Of a stretch of DNA of 64,000 nucleotides, positions 19,101 through 26,476 are shown piece by piece; within the stretch, counting starts at the first letter, position 1; each line of letters starts with the position of its first letter. The notes beneath the pieces were generated by a model, which saw only the letters and a list, made by a program, of their open reading frames with translations, was not told where the DNA came from and made no database searches. Origin of the DNA: CALINF01 sp039980455 (GTDB lineage: Bacteria > Pseudomonadota > Gammaproteobacteria > Pseudomonadales > Halieaceae); assembly GCA_039980455.1 (NCBI GenBank), contig JBDXCG010000005.1, forward strand, positions 62,001-126,000. Direction: 5' to 3'. A program made the position numbers and the translations under genes.

Positions 19101-19236
19101 CTTCCACCACTACTTCCAATTCTTCGGCCAATACGGCACCTGTGAATAGGAAGCTCATGAACAACAGAGCGACAGGCAGACATTTTGAAAGTGCTTTGGT
19201 CAAAAAGAAATTCCTTTTAAATTTCGCCTTCGGCAA
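16189..19236 (-). CDS. Thrombospondin type-3 repeat protein with C-terminal autotransporter barrel
   Basis: This is a 1015-residue exported surface protein. The signal peptide covers residues 1-37 (VLA-EE). Residues 40-205 contain two beta-rich modules with Trp/Cys motifs such as PGWEIQSWGGEC and GSIFTGWSGVAGC, resembling InlB/bacterial Ig-like repeats. Residues 210-572 are eleven 33-residue thrombospondin type-3-like calcium-binding repeats (consensus LDDDDDGVxNDxDQCPxTPxGExVDxxGCSxSQ). After a helical linker (573-720), the last 280 residues read as an autotransporter-type beta-barrel with alternating strands and a terminal Phe (GLRWDKPF). It is expected to display the Ca2+-rigid stalk outside the cell for adhesion or structural purposes. 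It lies 32 bp downstream of the caspase-like gene and 19 bp upstream of gdhA. Confidence 0.85.
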   Translation of the reverse strand: MPKAKFKRNFFLTKALSKCLPVALLFMSFLFTGAVLAEELEVVVEGQGVVTSVPSGINCGPPIPSEDCFEFNENLTPFTFQLTATPQPGWEIQSWGGECAASGSSTTCTVEIPGDSGEEGGPVASIVFVEQVLTVSLIGGGSGSVADSSIGILCPGMCTGSFSNASSTTLTATPAAGSIFTGWSGVAGCGAANTCTVAAALVSVSAQFELDDDNDGVGNPTDQCPMTPTGESVDGNGCSLSQLDDDDDGVFNDIDQCPATPAGEAVDSVGCADSQLDDDDDGVFNNVDQCPATPAGETVDGNGCSASQLDDDGDGVSNDIDQCPNTPEGEAVDAQGCSVSELDEDGDGVLNSSDQCPATPFGETVDANGCSDSQLDDDDDGVSNDVDQCPNTPPGETVDAQGCSSTELDEDMDGVSNELDQCPATPAGEAVDANGCSDSQLDDDDDGVTNDVDQCPATPPGESTNSDGCSDSQLDDDEDGVSNADDQCPQTPPGATVDENGCSDTELDDDGDGVTNDLDQCPNTEPGSDVDDEGCADNQKDSDGDGVNDEDDACPNSDPDLPVDDDGCSEVQQFGNELGDLPGLSENEQSLGSRIDEICPQLIGLDVEEGLTSGQQELRSACSRLKNRGTSQDQAGFALGQISLTELASLTQNAVQSGMTQVRGTQQRVGQVNAGGGKGVSVAGLNLRAGDQIVPAHVLESAFKGLLGMGASEDSFADFGKLGIYLQGDFDFGDRDETSRESGYDFDAWNVSAGADYRFTDSVYAGASLGFGEIDVDYSRNGGESDISNWTLSTYAGWQITEHWFLDGMFNYGQSDFDTVRRISYTDVGGQFESSQKGKTDGDQIFLGLNTGYMFNREGWRFGPIASLTYLDGSIDGYTERAQGDSSDAWSFLVDDQDYKSLRVSAGGQLDYAISTSFGVLIPGVRATWVYENEDGAEQIGLRLANNPFAESSLESSQIIVETDGVDSNFLDASLNLSGQFVMGVSGYMSYQFYSAYDNYSQSGFTIGLRWDKPF
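17521..18609 (-). repeat. Eleven tandem 99-bp repeats encoding thrombospondin type-3 motifs
   Basis: Eleven consecutive in-frame units of 33 codons (residues 210-572 of the surrounding protein). Each has an Asp-rich calcium-binding loop (DDDDDGV), a DQCP turn and a VDxxGCS end that would form one disulfide per repeat. The Asp runs make long stretches of GTC/ATC-type trinucleotides on the plus strand. The units differ at many third positions, so the array is old rather than a recent expansion. The last unit is the most divergent (KDSDGDGVNDEDDACPN). Confidence 0.95.
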
Positions 19237-19268
19237 CCAAGTCTCTAAAAAAGGTGCGTGCTAACGCC

Positions 19269-20819
19269 CTATCTTGAGACGAAGAAAAAGTCTCCCACTT
19301 CGTCACCTGCCCGCTTTATCGCCTTAAATTGCGGGTTAAGATCTGGCTGACGACTCTCGAGTGCATCCATTACATTTAGATAAAGTGCCGGCGCTGTCAG
19401 TACCGATTTATTATTCACCAGCGCGTCAATAAATGCGTCTGCAAACACCGAGGAGTTGACGTTCCCGGTTTGTGGCAAAGGTGCATCCGTTCCAGAAGTA
19501 AACAGCAAGCGCGAGCGGTTTGGAAACCGGAGAGAGACATAGGCTTCGCTCTTGAGTTGAGCGGGATCGCTCGTCAGCAGAAACGCTGGGTTATCTGCCA
19601 GCAAACCGGCAAAAGCTGAATCGGCAACCACAATGATGCGTTTAGCCTGCAGGCGCGCCAGATGCCCGCTGACCTGCTCAGTGGGAACCCAATAGGTATC
19701 GTTAGGCGGCAATTGCGCATTCACCGGCAGCCAATAGCCTACATCCAATGAGCCGCTGCGTCGGCTATTGCCGTGGCCGGAATAGTAGATAAACAGATTG
19801 TCTTCGGGTTTGAGCACATCGTTCAATTGATTCAAGGCTTGCAATAACGACGCGTCATCGCCGTTGGTCACTGTTTTTACATTGAATCCGTATTGCTGCT
19901 CCAAAACCTTGGCCAAGCGACCGACATCTGAAACAGGTGTATCGAGGTGACTGAGAAATTGATAGTCGTTGTTGCCAATCATTAACGCGTAGTAACGGCC
20001 GAAGTTGCGCCCATCTGCTGTTACTTCCTTGGCAGCGGCAGACGTTTGCTGAACACTAGCTGCCACCGCTTGAGTCACGTTGGTTTTGGCGTTTGAGGCA
20101 CCTGCTTGCGCCATTCGTTGCTGGGCCTGCTGAGCAGCCTCGGCTTCAGCACGAGCGACTTTGGCCTCAATCTGGGCCGCCTCGGCTTCTGCCTTGGCTA
20201 TCGATGCCTCAGTTTTTGCGGCGTCGACCTCATTGGCTAGCTTTGCATTGACCTCTGCCTGCGCCAATAAGGCGCCCTCGGCCTCTGACCGGTAGGTCAA
20301 TTCATCTTCAGAGATGCCCCAGGCCTGGCGGTAGAAGTTAAGTGCGGCAACCTTGTCCTCGGGAACACCTCTGCCCATCTCGTATAAGGTACCGAGATTA
20401 AACAAGGCACCCTTATGGCCTTGAGCAGCGGCCTTTTTGTACCACAGAAGAGCAACTTCATAATTGGGTTGTGTGCCCAGGCCCTGCTCGAAGATCTCTC
20501 CGACGGTATTTTGTGCCTCTGCATCACCACCTTCTGCCTCGGGTAACCAAATCTTGAGCGCTGTTTTGTAATCGGCTCTATCGTAGGCGACGTACTCTCC
20601 ACCTCTCACTCTGCAGTCAACGGCAGTTGTACGCACAGGGCGTCTTGGAGTCATGTAGGTGGTAGAGCCCAACTGCCTCAATTGCCCCGGTAGCAGACAG
20701 TCGACTATGTAGAGGTCTTTAACTTTGGCGTCGGCGGGAACGTCGGGCGCATTATCGGGGCTAGCACAGGCAGTCAACAGCGCTGACGTGGCCAGTAATC
20801 GGATACCAAGCTTAATCAC
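19269..20819 (-). CDS. Sel1-repeat lipoprotein with caspase-like (peptidase C14) domain lacking the catalytic Cys
   Basis: This is a 516-residue lipoprotein (lipobox LLTAC, Cys18). Two Sel1-like helical repeats lie at about 97-168 (GALFNLGTLYEMGRGV is a typical unit). An Ala/Glu-rich coiled coil follows at about 178-240, then a caspase-like domain from about 275 to 510. The domain starts with YYALMIGNNDYQFLSHL and contains the catalytic-His loop YYSGHG (His349). The catalytic cysteine expected in a DSCFSG-type loop is replaced by alanine (ADSAFAG, Ala402, codon GCT). The fold is thus well supported but peptidase activity is unlikely. The protein is anchored in the cell envelope and may be a scaffold. 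It starts 43 bp from a divergently transcribed hydrolase gene and lies just upstream of the repeat autotransporter. Confidence 0.85.
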   Translation of the reverse strand: MIKLGIRLLATSALLTACASPDNAPDVPADAKVKDLYIVDCLLPGQLRQLGSTTYMTPRRPVRTTAVDCRVRGGEYVAYDRADYKTALKIWLPEAEGGDAEAQNTVGEIFEQGLGTQPNYEVALLWYKKAAAQGHKGALFNLGTLYEMGRGVPEDKVAALNFYRQAWGISEDELTYRSEAEGALLAQAEVNAKLANEVDAAKTEASIAKAEAEAAQIEAKVARAEAEAAQQAQQRMAQAGASNAKTNVTQAVAASVQQTSAAAKEVTADGRNFGRYYALMIGNNDYQFLSHLDTPVSDVGRLAKVLEQQYGFNVKTVTNGDDASLLQALNQLNDVLKPEDNLFIYYSGHGNSRRSGSLDVGYWLPVNAQLPPNDTYWVPTEQVSGHLARLQAKRIIVVADSAFAGLLADNPAFLLTSDPAQLKSEAYVSLRFPNRSRLLFTSGTDAPLPQTGNVNSSVFADAFIDALVNNKSVLTAPALYLNVMDALESRQPDLNPQFKAIKRAGDEVGDFFFVSR

Positions 20820-20862
20820 TTTTCCCCCAACTTAGCTGACTCACCCGCTATACTGCGACTAT

Positions 20863-21720
20863 ATGGTGGACCAACCGATCAAATTCCCTTTTCATAAAAG
20901 TAGTTCATGTTTTCGTGTGGGGCAAACCATTAAATGCCTCTGCGGCTTTATTTTTGTGGTACTGGTCACATCTTGTGCATCAACACCAAGTTTGCGCGAC
21001 ATATCGCAGCAGCACGATTTAATTTGGACCCCCATTGAGACCAACGGATTTACACTGCATGCAATTGCAAGGCCACTAGCCAAACCAGCAGATGATCTAC
21101 ATATCTATATCGGCGGAGACGGCATGCCATGGCAAGACAGTAAGCCCACCGCAAACCCAACAGGCCGTAGCAATCTCACCATAGATCTATTACTTGCAGA
21201 CTCTACACCTGCGCTCTACCTGACCCGCCCTTGCTATCAACTCATACACATGCCACCTGAATGTCACCCCGAGCTATGGACATCGGCACGCTACTCCGAG
21301 CCTGTAGTCCTAGCCATGGCAGATGCAATCACCCAACTGAAAGACCAATGGAATCCCGCCAGCCTAACGCTAATTGGGTATAGTGGTGGCGGCGTATTAG
21401 CAATGCTGGCGGCGAGCCACATCTCCCCAAAGCCTAATGTGATCACCGTTGCCAGCAATCTGGACACCGACGCTTGGACCGAGTATCACGGGCACCTGCC
21501 ATTGTCTGAATCATCAAACCCGCTACTTGTGATGGACAGGAGCGCTGGGGCAGGCCACACACATTTGATCGGCGGAAAGGACAAGGTCGTCCCCCCTTCC
21601 ACCATTGAGCGCTACCGATCAGCCCATCCGCTGGCGACATACCGATACTTCGAAGATTTCGACCATCAATGCTGCTGGGTGACGCATTGGCGTGAGATTT
21701 TGCGAGAATCAACCCTTTGA
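20863..21720 (+). CDS. Putative alpha/beta-hydrolase lipoprotein
   Basis: This 285-residue protein has a hydrophobic N-terminal segment (about 22-38) ending in LVTSC, a possible lipobox at Cys38. The body has an alpha/beta-hydrolase pattern: an early strand LHIYIGGDGMPW, the nucleophile elbow GYSGGG with Ser174, a late-strand acid GGKDKVVPP (Asp240), and C-terminal histidines (His268, His275) that can complete the triad. The substrate is unknown. An esterase or lipase acting at the envelope is plausible. The start leaves an unusually long N-terminus before the signal helix and has no clear ribosome-binding site, so a later start is possible. It is transcribed away from the caspase-like gene and converges with the Ser/Thr kinase gene. 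Confidence 0.65.
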   Translation: MVDQPIKFPFHKSSSCFRVGQTIKCLCGFIFVVLVTSCASTPSLRDISQQHDLIWTPIETNGFTLHAIARPLAKPADDLHIYIGGDGMPWQDSKPTANPTGRSNLTIDLLLADSTPALYLTRPCYQLIHMPPECHPELWTSARYSEPVVLAMADAITQLKDQWNPASLTLIGYSGGGVLAMLAASHISPKPNVITVASNLDTDAWTEYHGHLPLSESSNPLLVMDRSAGAGHTHLIGGKDKVVPPSTIERYRSAHPLATYRYFEDFDHQCCWVTHWREILRESTL

Positions 21721-21758
21721 TCGTTTCACGCAAGCTAGCTGATAAAGCCTAGCTGCAA

Positions 21759-23213
21759 CTACTGCCCAAGATCTGTTTCGATGCTGGCTTTCAACTCATT
21801 CAAAGCGACGTGATTTGCAAGATATTCATTCGCGCCGAATGACTGAATTAGCGTTAACAGATACTCCTTTTGACGCTCACTCGTCATACGCGGAGCTGCG
21901 GCAAGGAGATATTCGGCCAACTGTTCCAGCCCGGCTTCAGCGTCGGCATTGCGCGGATGCATCTCATAGGCCGCCAGATAATAACGAGAGGCCCCATCCC
22001 AATCCTGTATTGCAGCTGACTTATTACCCAAATCCATGGCGTTGTTAAACTCCGCCTGCTCAACGGCGGGTAGCTCTGCAAAAGGTATTGCCGGGCCTTC
22101 CATCTGGGTCGACTGATACCCAAAGTAAGCTGAACTAATCGCGAGGATCAATACGGCAACGGCCAACACCCGATTACGAATGGGAGTACCTTGGTACTCT
22201 CGCAAAAACTTTTCGGCAGACTCTGTGCGCGACTCGCGTTTGAGTGCAATCGCACGTTCAATCGCCTTCCACTGATGCCTCTTTATGTCCTTGATGGGCT
22301 CAGCGATCAGTCCGCTCTTGAATGCCTCTTCAGCCGTTTTTCCATCGTAGGGATGATTGCCGGTATAAAGCTGATACGCGACCAAACCCAGGGCGTATAC
22401 GTCATCCGACGGCTGAGGATCGTGACCGCCTTCGAGCATCTCCAGTGATGCATACCGCAATGTGAGCGCGCCAAGATCTCCCGCATCAAAACTATCGCTC
22501 TGGGTCGCGCTGTCGACGATTCGTGCAATGCCGAAGTCGAGCACCTTGACCCTGCCATCATTGGTCACAAACACATTGTCTGGCTTGAAATCCGAGTGCA
22601 CGACGCCATGCTGGTGGGCATAGGCTAGCCCATCGGCCATTTGTTCAATGAGTGCCGAAATGGTTGGCTCAAGATCATCGGCAAACTCTAGCGAAGTCCA
22701 CTTAGACAGCGGTGCTCCGTCCAGTAGTTCCATCGTCATATAGACGCGGTCGCCATCACGATCAAAATCGTAAACCGTCAGAATATTTGGGTGAGCCAGC
22801 TGCTGGGATTTTTTGGCTTCGCGTTGAAGACTGATGAGCGCCATGGGGTGGCGGCTAAAATCTTCACCCAGAAATTTAATCGCTAAATGGGGGTTGTCGT
22901 CCTTTGCCTCTTCCTTGCGCAAATCGCGGGCTTTGTAAATCTGGCCCTGACCACCCCGACCCAAGCGTTCCTCGAGTACAAACCGGTCTTTGATCATAAA
23001 CTCGTTTGAGCTTGTCTGCCGAGTACTGCTTTGTGGTGAGGCGGGTGAATCACCGATCTTGGTGACTTCGCCAAGATCGAGCACCAACTCCGTGCCAGGC
23101 TCAGTTAGCAAACCTGAGGTGTCTTCAACGAACTCGGTAGGATTCACCTGAGTAAGATCTTCTTCGATCTCCTCTCCCGTTTTTTCGTCCGGCAAATCTT
23201 TTGAGTCTTTCAT
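21759..23213 (-). CDS. Membrane-anchored Ser/Thr protein kinase (Hanks type)
   Basis: This 484-residue protein has an acidic N-terminal tail of about 70 residues. A kinase domain spans about 78-335, with glycine loop LGRGGQGQIYKA, ATP-anchoring Lys113 (AIKFL), catalytic loop HSDFKPDN at 206-213 and DFG at 226-228. A transmembrane helix follows at about 348-367, then about 115 residues outside the cytoplasm that look like TPR helices. The catalytic loop reads HSD instead of HRD, so it is a non-RD kinase that may not need activation-loop phosphorylation. Catalytic Asp and Asn are kept, so activity is expected. Candidate targets in the window include the FHA-like cytochrome, with the PP2C enzyme as antagonist. 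This is inference. It lies 45 bp downstream of radA on the same strand. Confidence 0.9.
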   Translation of the reverse strand: MKDSKDLPDEKTGEEIEEDLTQVNPTEFVEDTSGLLTEPGTELVLDLGEVTKIGDSPASPQSSTRQTSSNEFMIKDRFVLEERLGRGGQGQIYKARDLRKEEAKDDNPHLAIKFLGEDFSRHPMALISLQREAKKSQQLAHPNILTVYDFDRDGDRVYMTMELLDGAPLSKWTSLEFADDLEPTISALIEQMADGLAYAHQHGVVHSDFKPDNVFVTNDGRVKVLDFGIARIVDSATQSDSFDAGDLGALTLRYASLEMLEGGHDPQPSDDVYALGLVAYQLYTGNHPYDGKTAEEAFKSGLIAEPIKDIKRHQWKAIERAIALKRESRTESAEKFLREYQGTPIRNRVLAVAVLILAISSAYFGYQSTQMEGPAIPFAELPAVEQAEFNNAMDLGNKSAAIQDWDGASRYYLAAYEMHPRNADAEAGLEQLAEYLLAAAPRMTSERQKEYLLTLIQSFGANEYLANHVALNELKASIETDLGQ

Positions 23214-23258
23214 ACGCCCTTTTTAGACCAGCTTTCAAAATTGCACAACCAGAAAAGA

Positions 23259-24641
23259 TTACTCTACCGCCGCCAGGGCCTCAGATAATTTCGATACCGC
23301 GGTTACCTGCATACCCTCGATTTTGCCTTTCGGCGCATTCCCTCTGGGGATTATCGCGCGTTTGAAGCCGTGTTTAGCCGCTTCTGACAATCGCTCTTGC
23401 CCACTGGGTACGGGGCGAATCTCACCAGACAAGCCCACCTCACCAAAGATCACCATATCTCGAGGCAACTGCCGATCGCGAAAGCTGGACACGATTGCCA
23501 ACAGCAATGCCAAATCGGCACTGGTTTCCAGCACCTTAACGCCGCCCACCACGTTCGCAAACACATCCTGATCACCGACCTGCAAGCCGCCATGGCGATG
23601 CAATACGGCTAGCAACATGGCCAACCGATTCTGCTCAAGGCCCACTGCTACTCGCCTGGGATTGCCCAGCTGGCTATCGTCTACCAATGCTTGTATCTCA
23701 ACCAGGAGTGGTCGCGTTCCCTCCCACACCACCATCACGGCTGAGCCCGATGCAGGATCATCGCTGCGGTCGAGAAAAATGGCTGAGGGATTTTTGACTT
23801 CGCGCATGCCTCGGTCAGTCATGGCAAAGATACCTAGCTCATTGACCGCGCCAAAGCGGTTTTTCTGTCCTCGCAATGTCCTGAAGCGGGAGTCGTCGCT
23901 ACCATCGAGCAAAATGGAGCAGTCGATCATGTGTTCAAGTACCTTAGGGCCCGCGAGGCTACCGTCTTTGGTGACGTGGCCAACCAGAAACAGCACCATG
24001 CCCGTCTGCTTGGCATACCGCGTGAGATAGGCTGCGCACTCGCGCACCTGTGAGACACTACCGGGGGCCGAGGCGATCTCGTCGGTATGAACAACCTGAA
24101 TTGAATCGACCACAAGCACCTTTGGCTTGTATTCCTCAGCCGCTGCCACAATTGCCTCTACATTGGTCTCGGACATTAGCCGAAGTCGATCTGCTGGTAG
24201 CGCCAACCGCTGCCCTCGCATAGCAATCTGCTGCAGCGACTCCTCGCCTGTGATGTACAGAGCTTCCATGGTCTGAGCCAGATGACACATAGTTTGGAGC
24301 AGCAGCGTACTCTTACCGGCCCCTGGATTGCCGCCGATAAGAATGGCCGACCCCGGTACCAGGCCGCCGCCTAACACACGGTCGAACTCCTCTGCCCCAC
24401 TAGTAAAGCGCGGCAAATCTTCAAAATTGATGTCTTGTAGAACCTGCGCCTGCGCCAACTTCCCTGCAAAGCCAGCCCGATTAGCACCCGCTCCTGCCCC
24501 AGCTCTACCGGAACCCTTGGCGGGTCCGAGTTTGATTTCGGTCAGCGTATTCCAAGCACCGCAATCATTACATTGGCCCTGCCACTTACTATAATCCGAG
24601 CCACAATCGTTGCACACGAAGGCTGTTTTTTGCTTTGCCAT
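23259..24641 (-). CDS. radA: DNA repair protein RadA
   Basis: RadA promotes branch migration and processing of recombination intermediates. The 460 residues match the usual family length once the start is set at MAKQKTAF. An ATG 48 bp upstream would add residues absent from relatives. Visible parts are the N-terminal zinc finger CNDCG...CNDCG, a RecA-like core with Walker A GGNPGAGKST, the RadA-specific KNRFG motif, and a C-terminal Lon-protease-like domain (DMVIFGEVGLSGEIRPV). It is transcribed divergently from the DnaT-like gene (103 bp between starts) and precedes the kinase gene by 45 bp. Confidence 0.97.
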   Translation of the reverse strand: MAKQKTAFVCNDCGSDYSKWQGQCNDCGAWNTLTEIKLGPAKGSGRAGAGAGANRAGFAGKLAQAQVLQDINFEDLPRFTSGAEEFDRVLGGGLVPGSAILIGGNPGAGKSTLLLQTMCHLAQTMEALYITGEESLQQIAMRGQRLALPADRLRLMSETNVEAIVAAAEEYKPKVLVVDSIQVVHTDEIASAPGSVSQVRECAAYLTRYAKQTGMVLFLVGHVTKDGSLAGPKVLEHMIDCSILLDGSDDSRFRTLRGQKNRFGAVNELGIFAMTDRGMREVKNPSAIFLDRSDDPASGSAVMVVWEGTRPLLVEIQALVDDSQLGNPRRVAVGLEQNRLAMLLAVLHRHGGLQVGDQDVFANVVGGVKVLETSADLALLLAIVSSFRDRQLPRDMVIFGEVGLSGEIRPVPSGQERLSEAAKHGFKRAIIPRGNAPKGKIEGMQVTAVSKLSEALAAVE

Positions 24642-24744
24642 TCCAATCCCTGATGAATTTTTCTTTAACTGCTGTTCGTCCCGCGGCAAGCTGGGTATCC
24701 TAGCAGACTTCGTTGTGTACTCGTTGCACCTTTACGGTCATATC

Positions 24745-25872
24745 ATGTCAGATTCTTCCATCGTTCCTGAGCGCCAGCTGGTTTTTTCACCCGGCCTGGC
24801 AGCGACTATCGGGCTGGAAGAGGCCATTTTGCTGCAACATCTGCAGGCCCTGTTTGAGCACAGAGCCTCGCCAGCCAGAAATGGCTACGCTTGGATTACT
24901 ATAGAAAGAGACTACCTGCTGGGCAGCTTGCCATTTTGGGGCGCCGTTGATTTGCATCGCATCACCCGCAGCCTGACAGACAAGGGGGTGATCCTAATGG
25001 ACTCACCTCCACTGCACTCAGAACATCAACTGGTGTTTGCGCTCAACGAACCTATTGCCACTCCCGCTGAGAAGACACAACCAGTTGTAGAAGCCGCCCC
25101 CCAGCGACGCTCGGCAGGCTTGCTGTCCGCCAACTGGTCACCCAGTGACGAGATGTTTGAATTGCTCACGCTTAACCACAATATCCCCAGGCAGTTTGCT
25201 GTGGACCAGCTCGAAGACTTTATCCTTTACTGGCGCGAGCGCGGTGAGACTCATCATGCCTGGGAAAACAAGTTTCGCCAGCAAGTACTCAGCAACTGGC
25301 GTCATCACCAGCAACAAGAAGCGCAATCATTCAAAATCAAACCACCAGCGTCTTTAGATAGTCGCTGGCAACCCAGCCAGGATGCGATGGACATTATGGA
25401 GCGCTCTGGAATCGATCCACACTTTATTGCGGACGCTATACCCGAGTTTGTGCTGTATTGGCGTGAACGCGGTGATGCACCAAAAGGACTCAACTCCAAA
25501 TTCATTCAACACATCCGCATCCAGTGGGCGCGCTTCAGCTCAAGCATGGAACACAGCACAGAGCCCAAGCGCATCTCCGAGCGCTTTCAGCCCACCGAAG
25601 ACACACTGGATATTCTGCGAATGTGTCATATAGACCCCGAATTTGCGCGCGCCATGGTACCCGAGTTCGTACTGTATTGGCGGGACTCCAACAAACTACA
25701 CACATCATGGAACAGTAAATTCCTTCAGCATGTAAAATACAAATGGGCAGAACGCCTTAAGCAGGAACAACAGAGACAAAACCATGGCGGACAGCAAGGA
25801 TCTCATTCAACAGGTCGCACACGGGATAGAAGTCTCGCAGACGACCTCAGCGACACCTCTTGGGCAGACTGA
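24745..25872 (+). CDS. Replication protein with three tandem DnaT-like domains
   Basis: This is a 375-residue cytoplasmic protein. Residues 1-100 resemble a winged-helix module (LEEAILLQHLQALFEHR, then a YAWITIERDYLLGSLPFW segment). Three copies of the DnaT ssDNA-binding domain follow at about 129-187, 206-264 and 279-337. Each shows the signature F(I/V)LYWR(E/D), a short loop, then NKF or SKF and a terminal W. A hydrophilic tail ends it. E. coli DnaT has a single such domain and takes part in loading DnaB during restart. The gene overlaps the lambda-P-like gene by 89 bp and is convergent with dnaB, so a role in helicase loading is well supported by context. I set the start at the ATG at 24745. 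Extending upstream would cross the radA start and add a sequence without homology. Confidence 0.85.
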   Translation: MSDSSIVPERQLVFSPGLAATIGLEEAILLQHLQALFEHRASPARNGYAWITIERDYLLGSLPFWGAVDLHRITRSLTDKGVILMDSPPLHSEHQLVFALNEPIATPAEKTQPVVEAAPQRRSAGLLSANWSPSDEMFELLTLNHNIPRQFAVDQLEDFILYWRERGETHHAWENKFRQQVLSNWRHHQQQEAQSFKIKPPASLDSRWQPSQDAMDIMERSGIDPHFIADAIPEFVLYWRERGDAPKGLNSKFIQHIRIQWARFSSSMEHSTEPKRISERFQPTEDTLDILRMCHIDPEFARAMVPEFVLYWRDSNKLHTSWNSKFLQHVKYKWAERLKQEQQRQNHGGQQGSHSTGRTRDRSLADDLSDTSWAD

Positions 25873-26455
25873 GCGTAGCCACAACACCACCGGCGAGAGT
25901 CACGTTGAGGCAATCAACCAGGTGTTCGCGTTGTTCAGGCTCAACTATCACAATCAGTACTACGCCGCCTATCCGGATGCAGAGCAGCTCGCCCAGATAA
26001 AGAAACTGTGGCTGGAATCCTTGCGGGATTATCACGTTGAGCAGATTCTCAAAGGTGCAAAACACGCCATCGAGCACAGTGAGTACCTACCCACATTGCA
26101 TCGCATGCACGAATGCTGTCAGCACGGGCTGGGAGAGCTCGGACTACCTGCGGCACATGATGCCTACTTGGAGGCCTGCAAAGCCCCCTCCCCCAAGTCT
26201 GCGCAGAACTGGAGTCATCCAGCGGTTTATCTCGCGGGGCGAGACAGTGATTGGTTTTTTCTTGCCAACAATCAAGAGCGCCAAACGTGGCCTGTATTCA
26301 GGGATCATTATCAGGGCTACTGCGCGCGGGTTTTACAGGGCGAATCACTGGTGGTCCCTGCACCTGAGTCATTGGAGAAAAAAGTCGATAAGCCTATGAC
26401 CAAAGAAGAACAACTGGCTGCTCTGAAAAACTTGCGCCGCGAGAGCGGTCTTTAA
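25784..26455 (+). CDS. Lambda replication protein P-like helicase loader
   Basis: This 223-residue protein carries the pattern of the phage replication protein P family: INQVFALFRLNYHNQYYAAYPD, then a helical region with EYLPTLHRMHECCQ, and a C-terminal half with SHPAVYLAGRDSDWFFL and FRDHYQGYCARVLQGE. P-type proteins bind DnaB and deliver it to single-stranded DNA. The partner dnaB is the next gene, convergent, with 21 bp between stops, and the DnaT-like gene overlaps it upstream. This looks like a domesticated phage-type loader for the chromosome. The ATG start gives an 89-bp overlap and a poorly conserved N-terminus of about 40 residues. A GTG near 25924, after the upstream stop, is a possible alternative. 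No other phage genes are nearby. Confidence 0.78.
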   Translation: MADSKDLIQQVAHGIEVSQTTSATPLGQTERSHNTTGESHVEAINQVFALFRLNYHNQYYAAYPDAEQLAQIKKLWLESLRDYHVEQILKGAKHAIEHSEYLPTLHRMHECCQHGLGELGLPAAHDAYLEACKAPSPKSAQNWSHPAVYLAGRDSDWFFLANNQERQTWPVFRDHYQGYCARVLQGESLVVPAPESLEKKVDKPMTKEEQLAALKNLRRESGL

Positions 26456-26476
26456 ACAAAGTATCGCCGATCTGTA

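Noticed and set aside
24745..26455. Prophage replication module
   Set aside because: Lambda-P-like and DnaT-like genes occur without integrase, repressor or structural genes, and are embedded beside radA and dnaB, which favours a domesticated chromosomal module.
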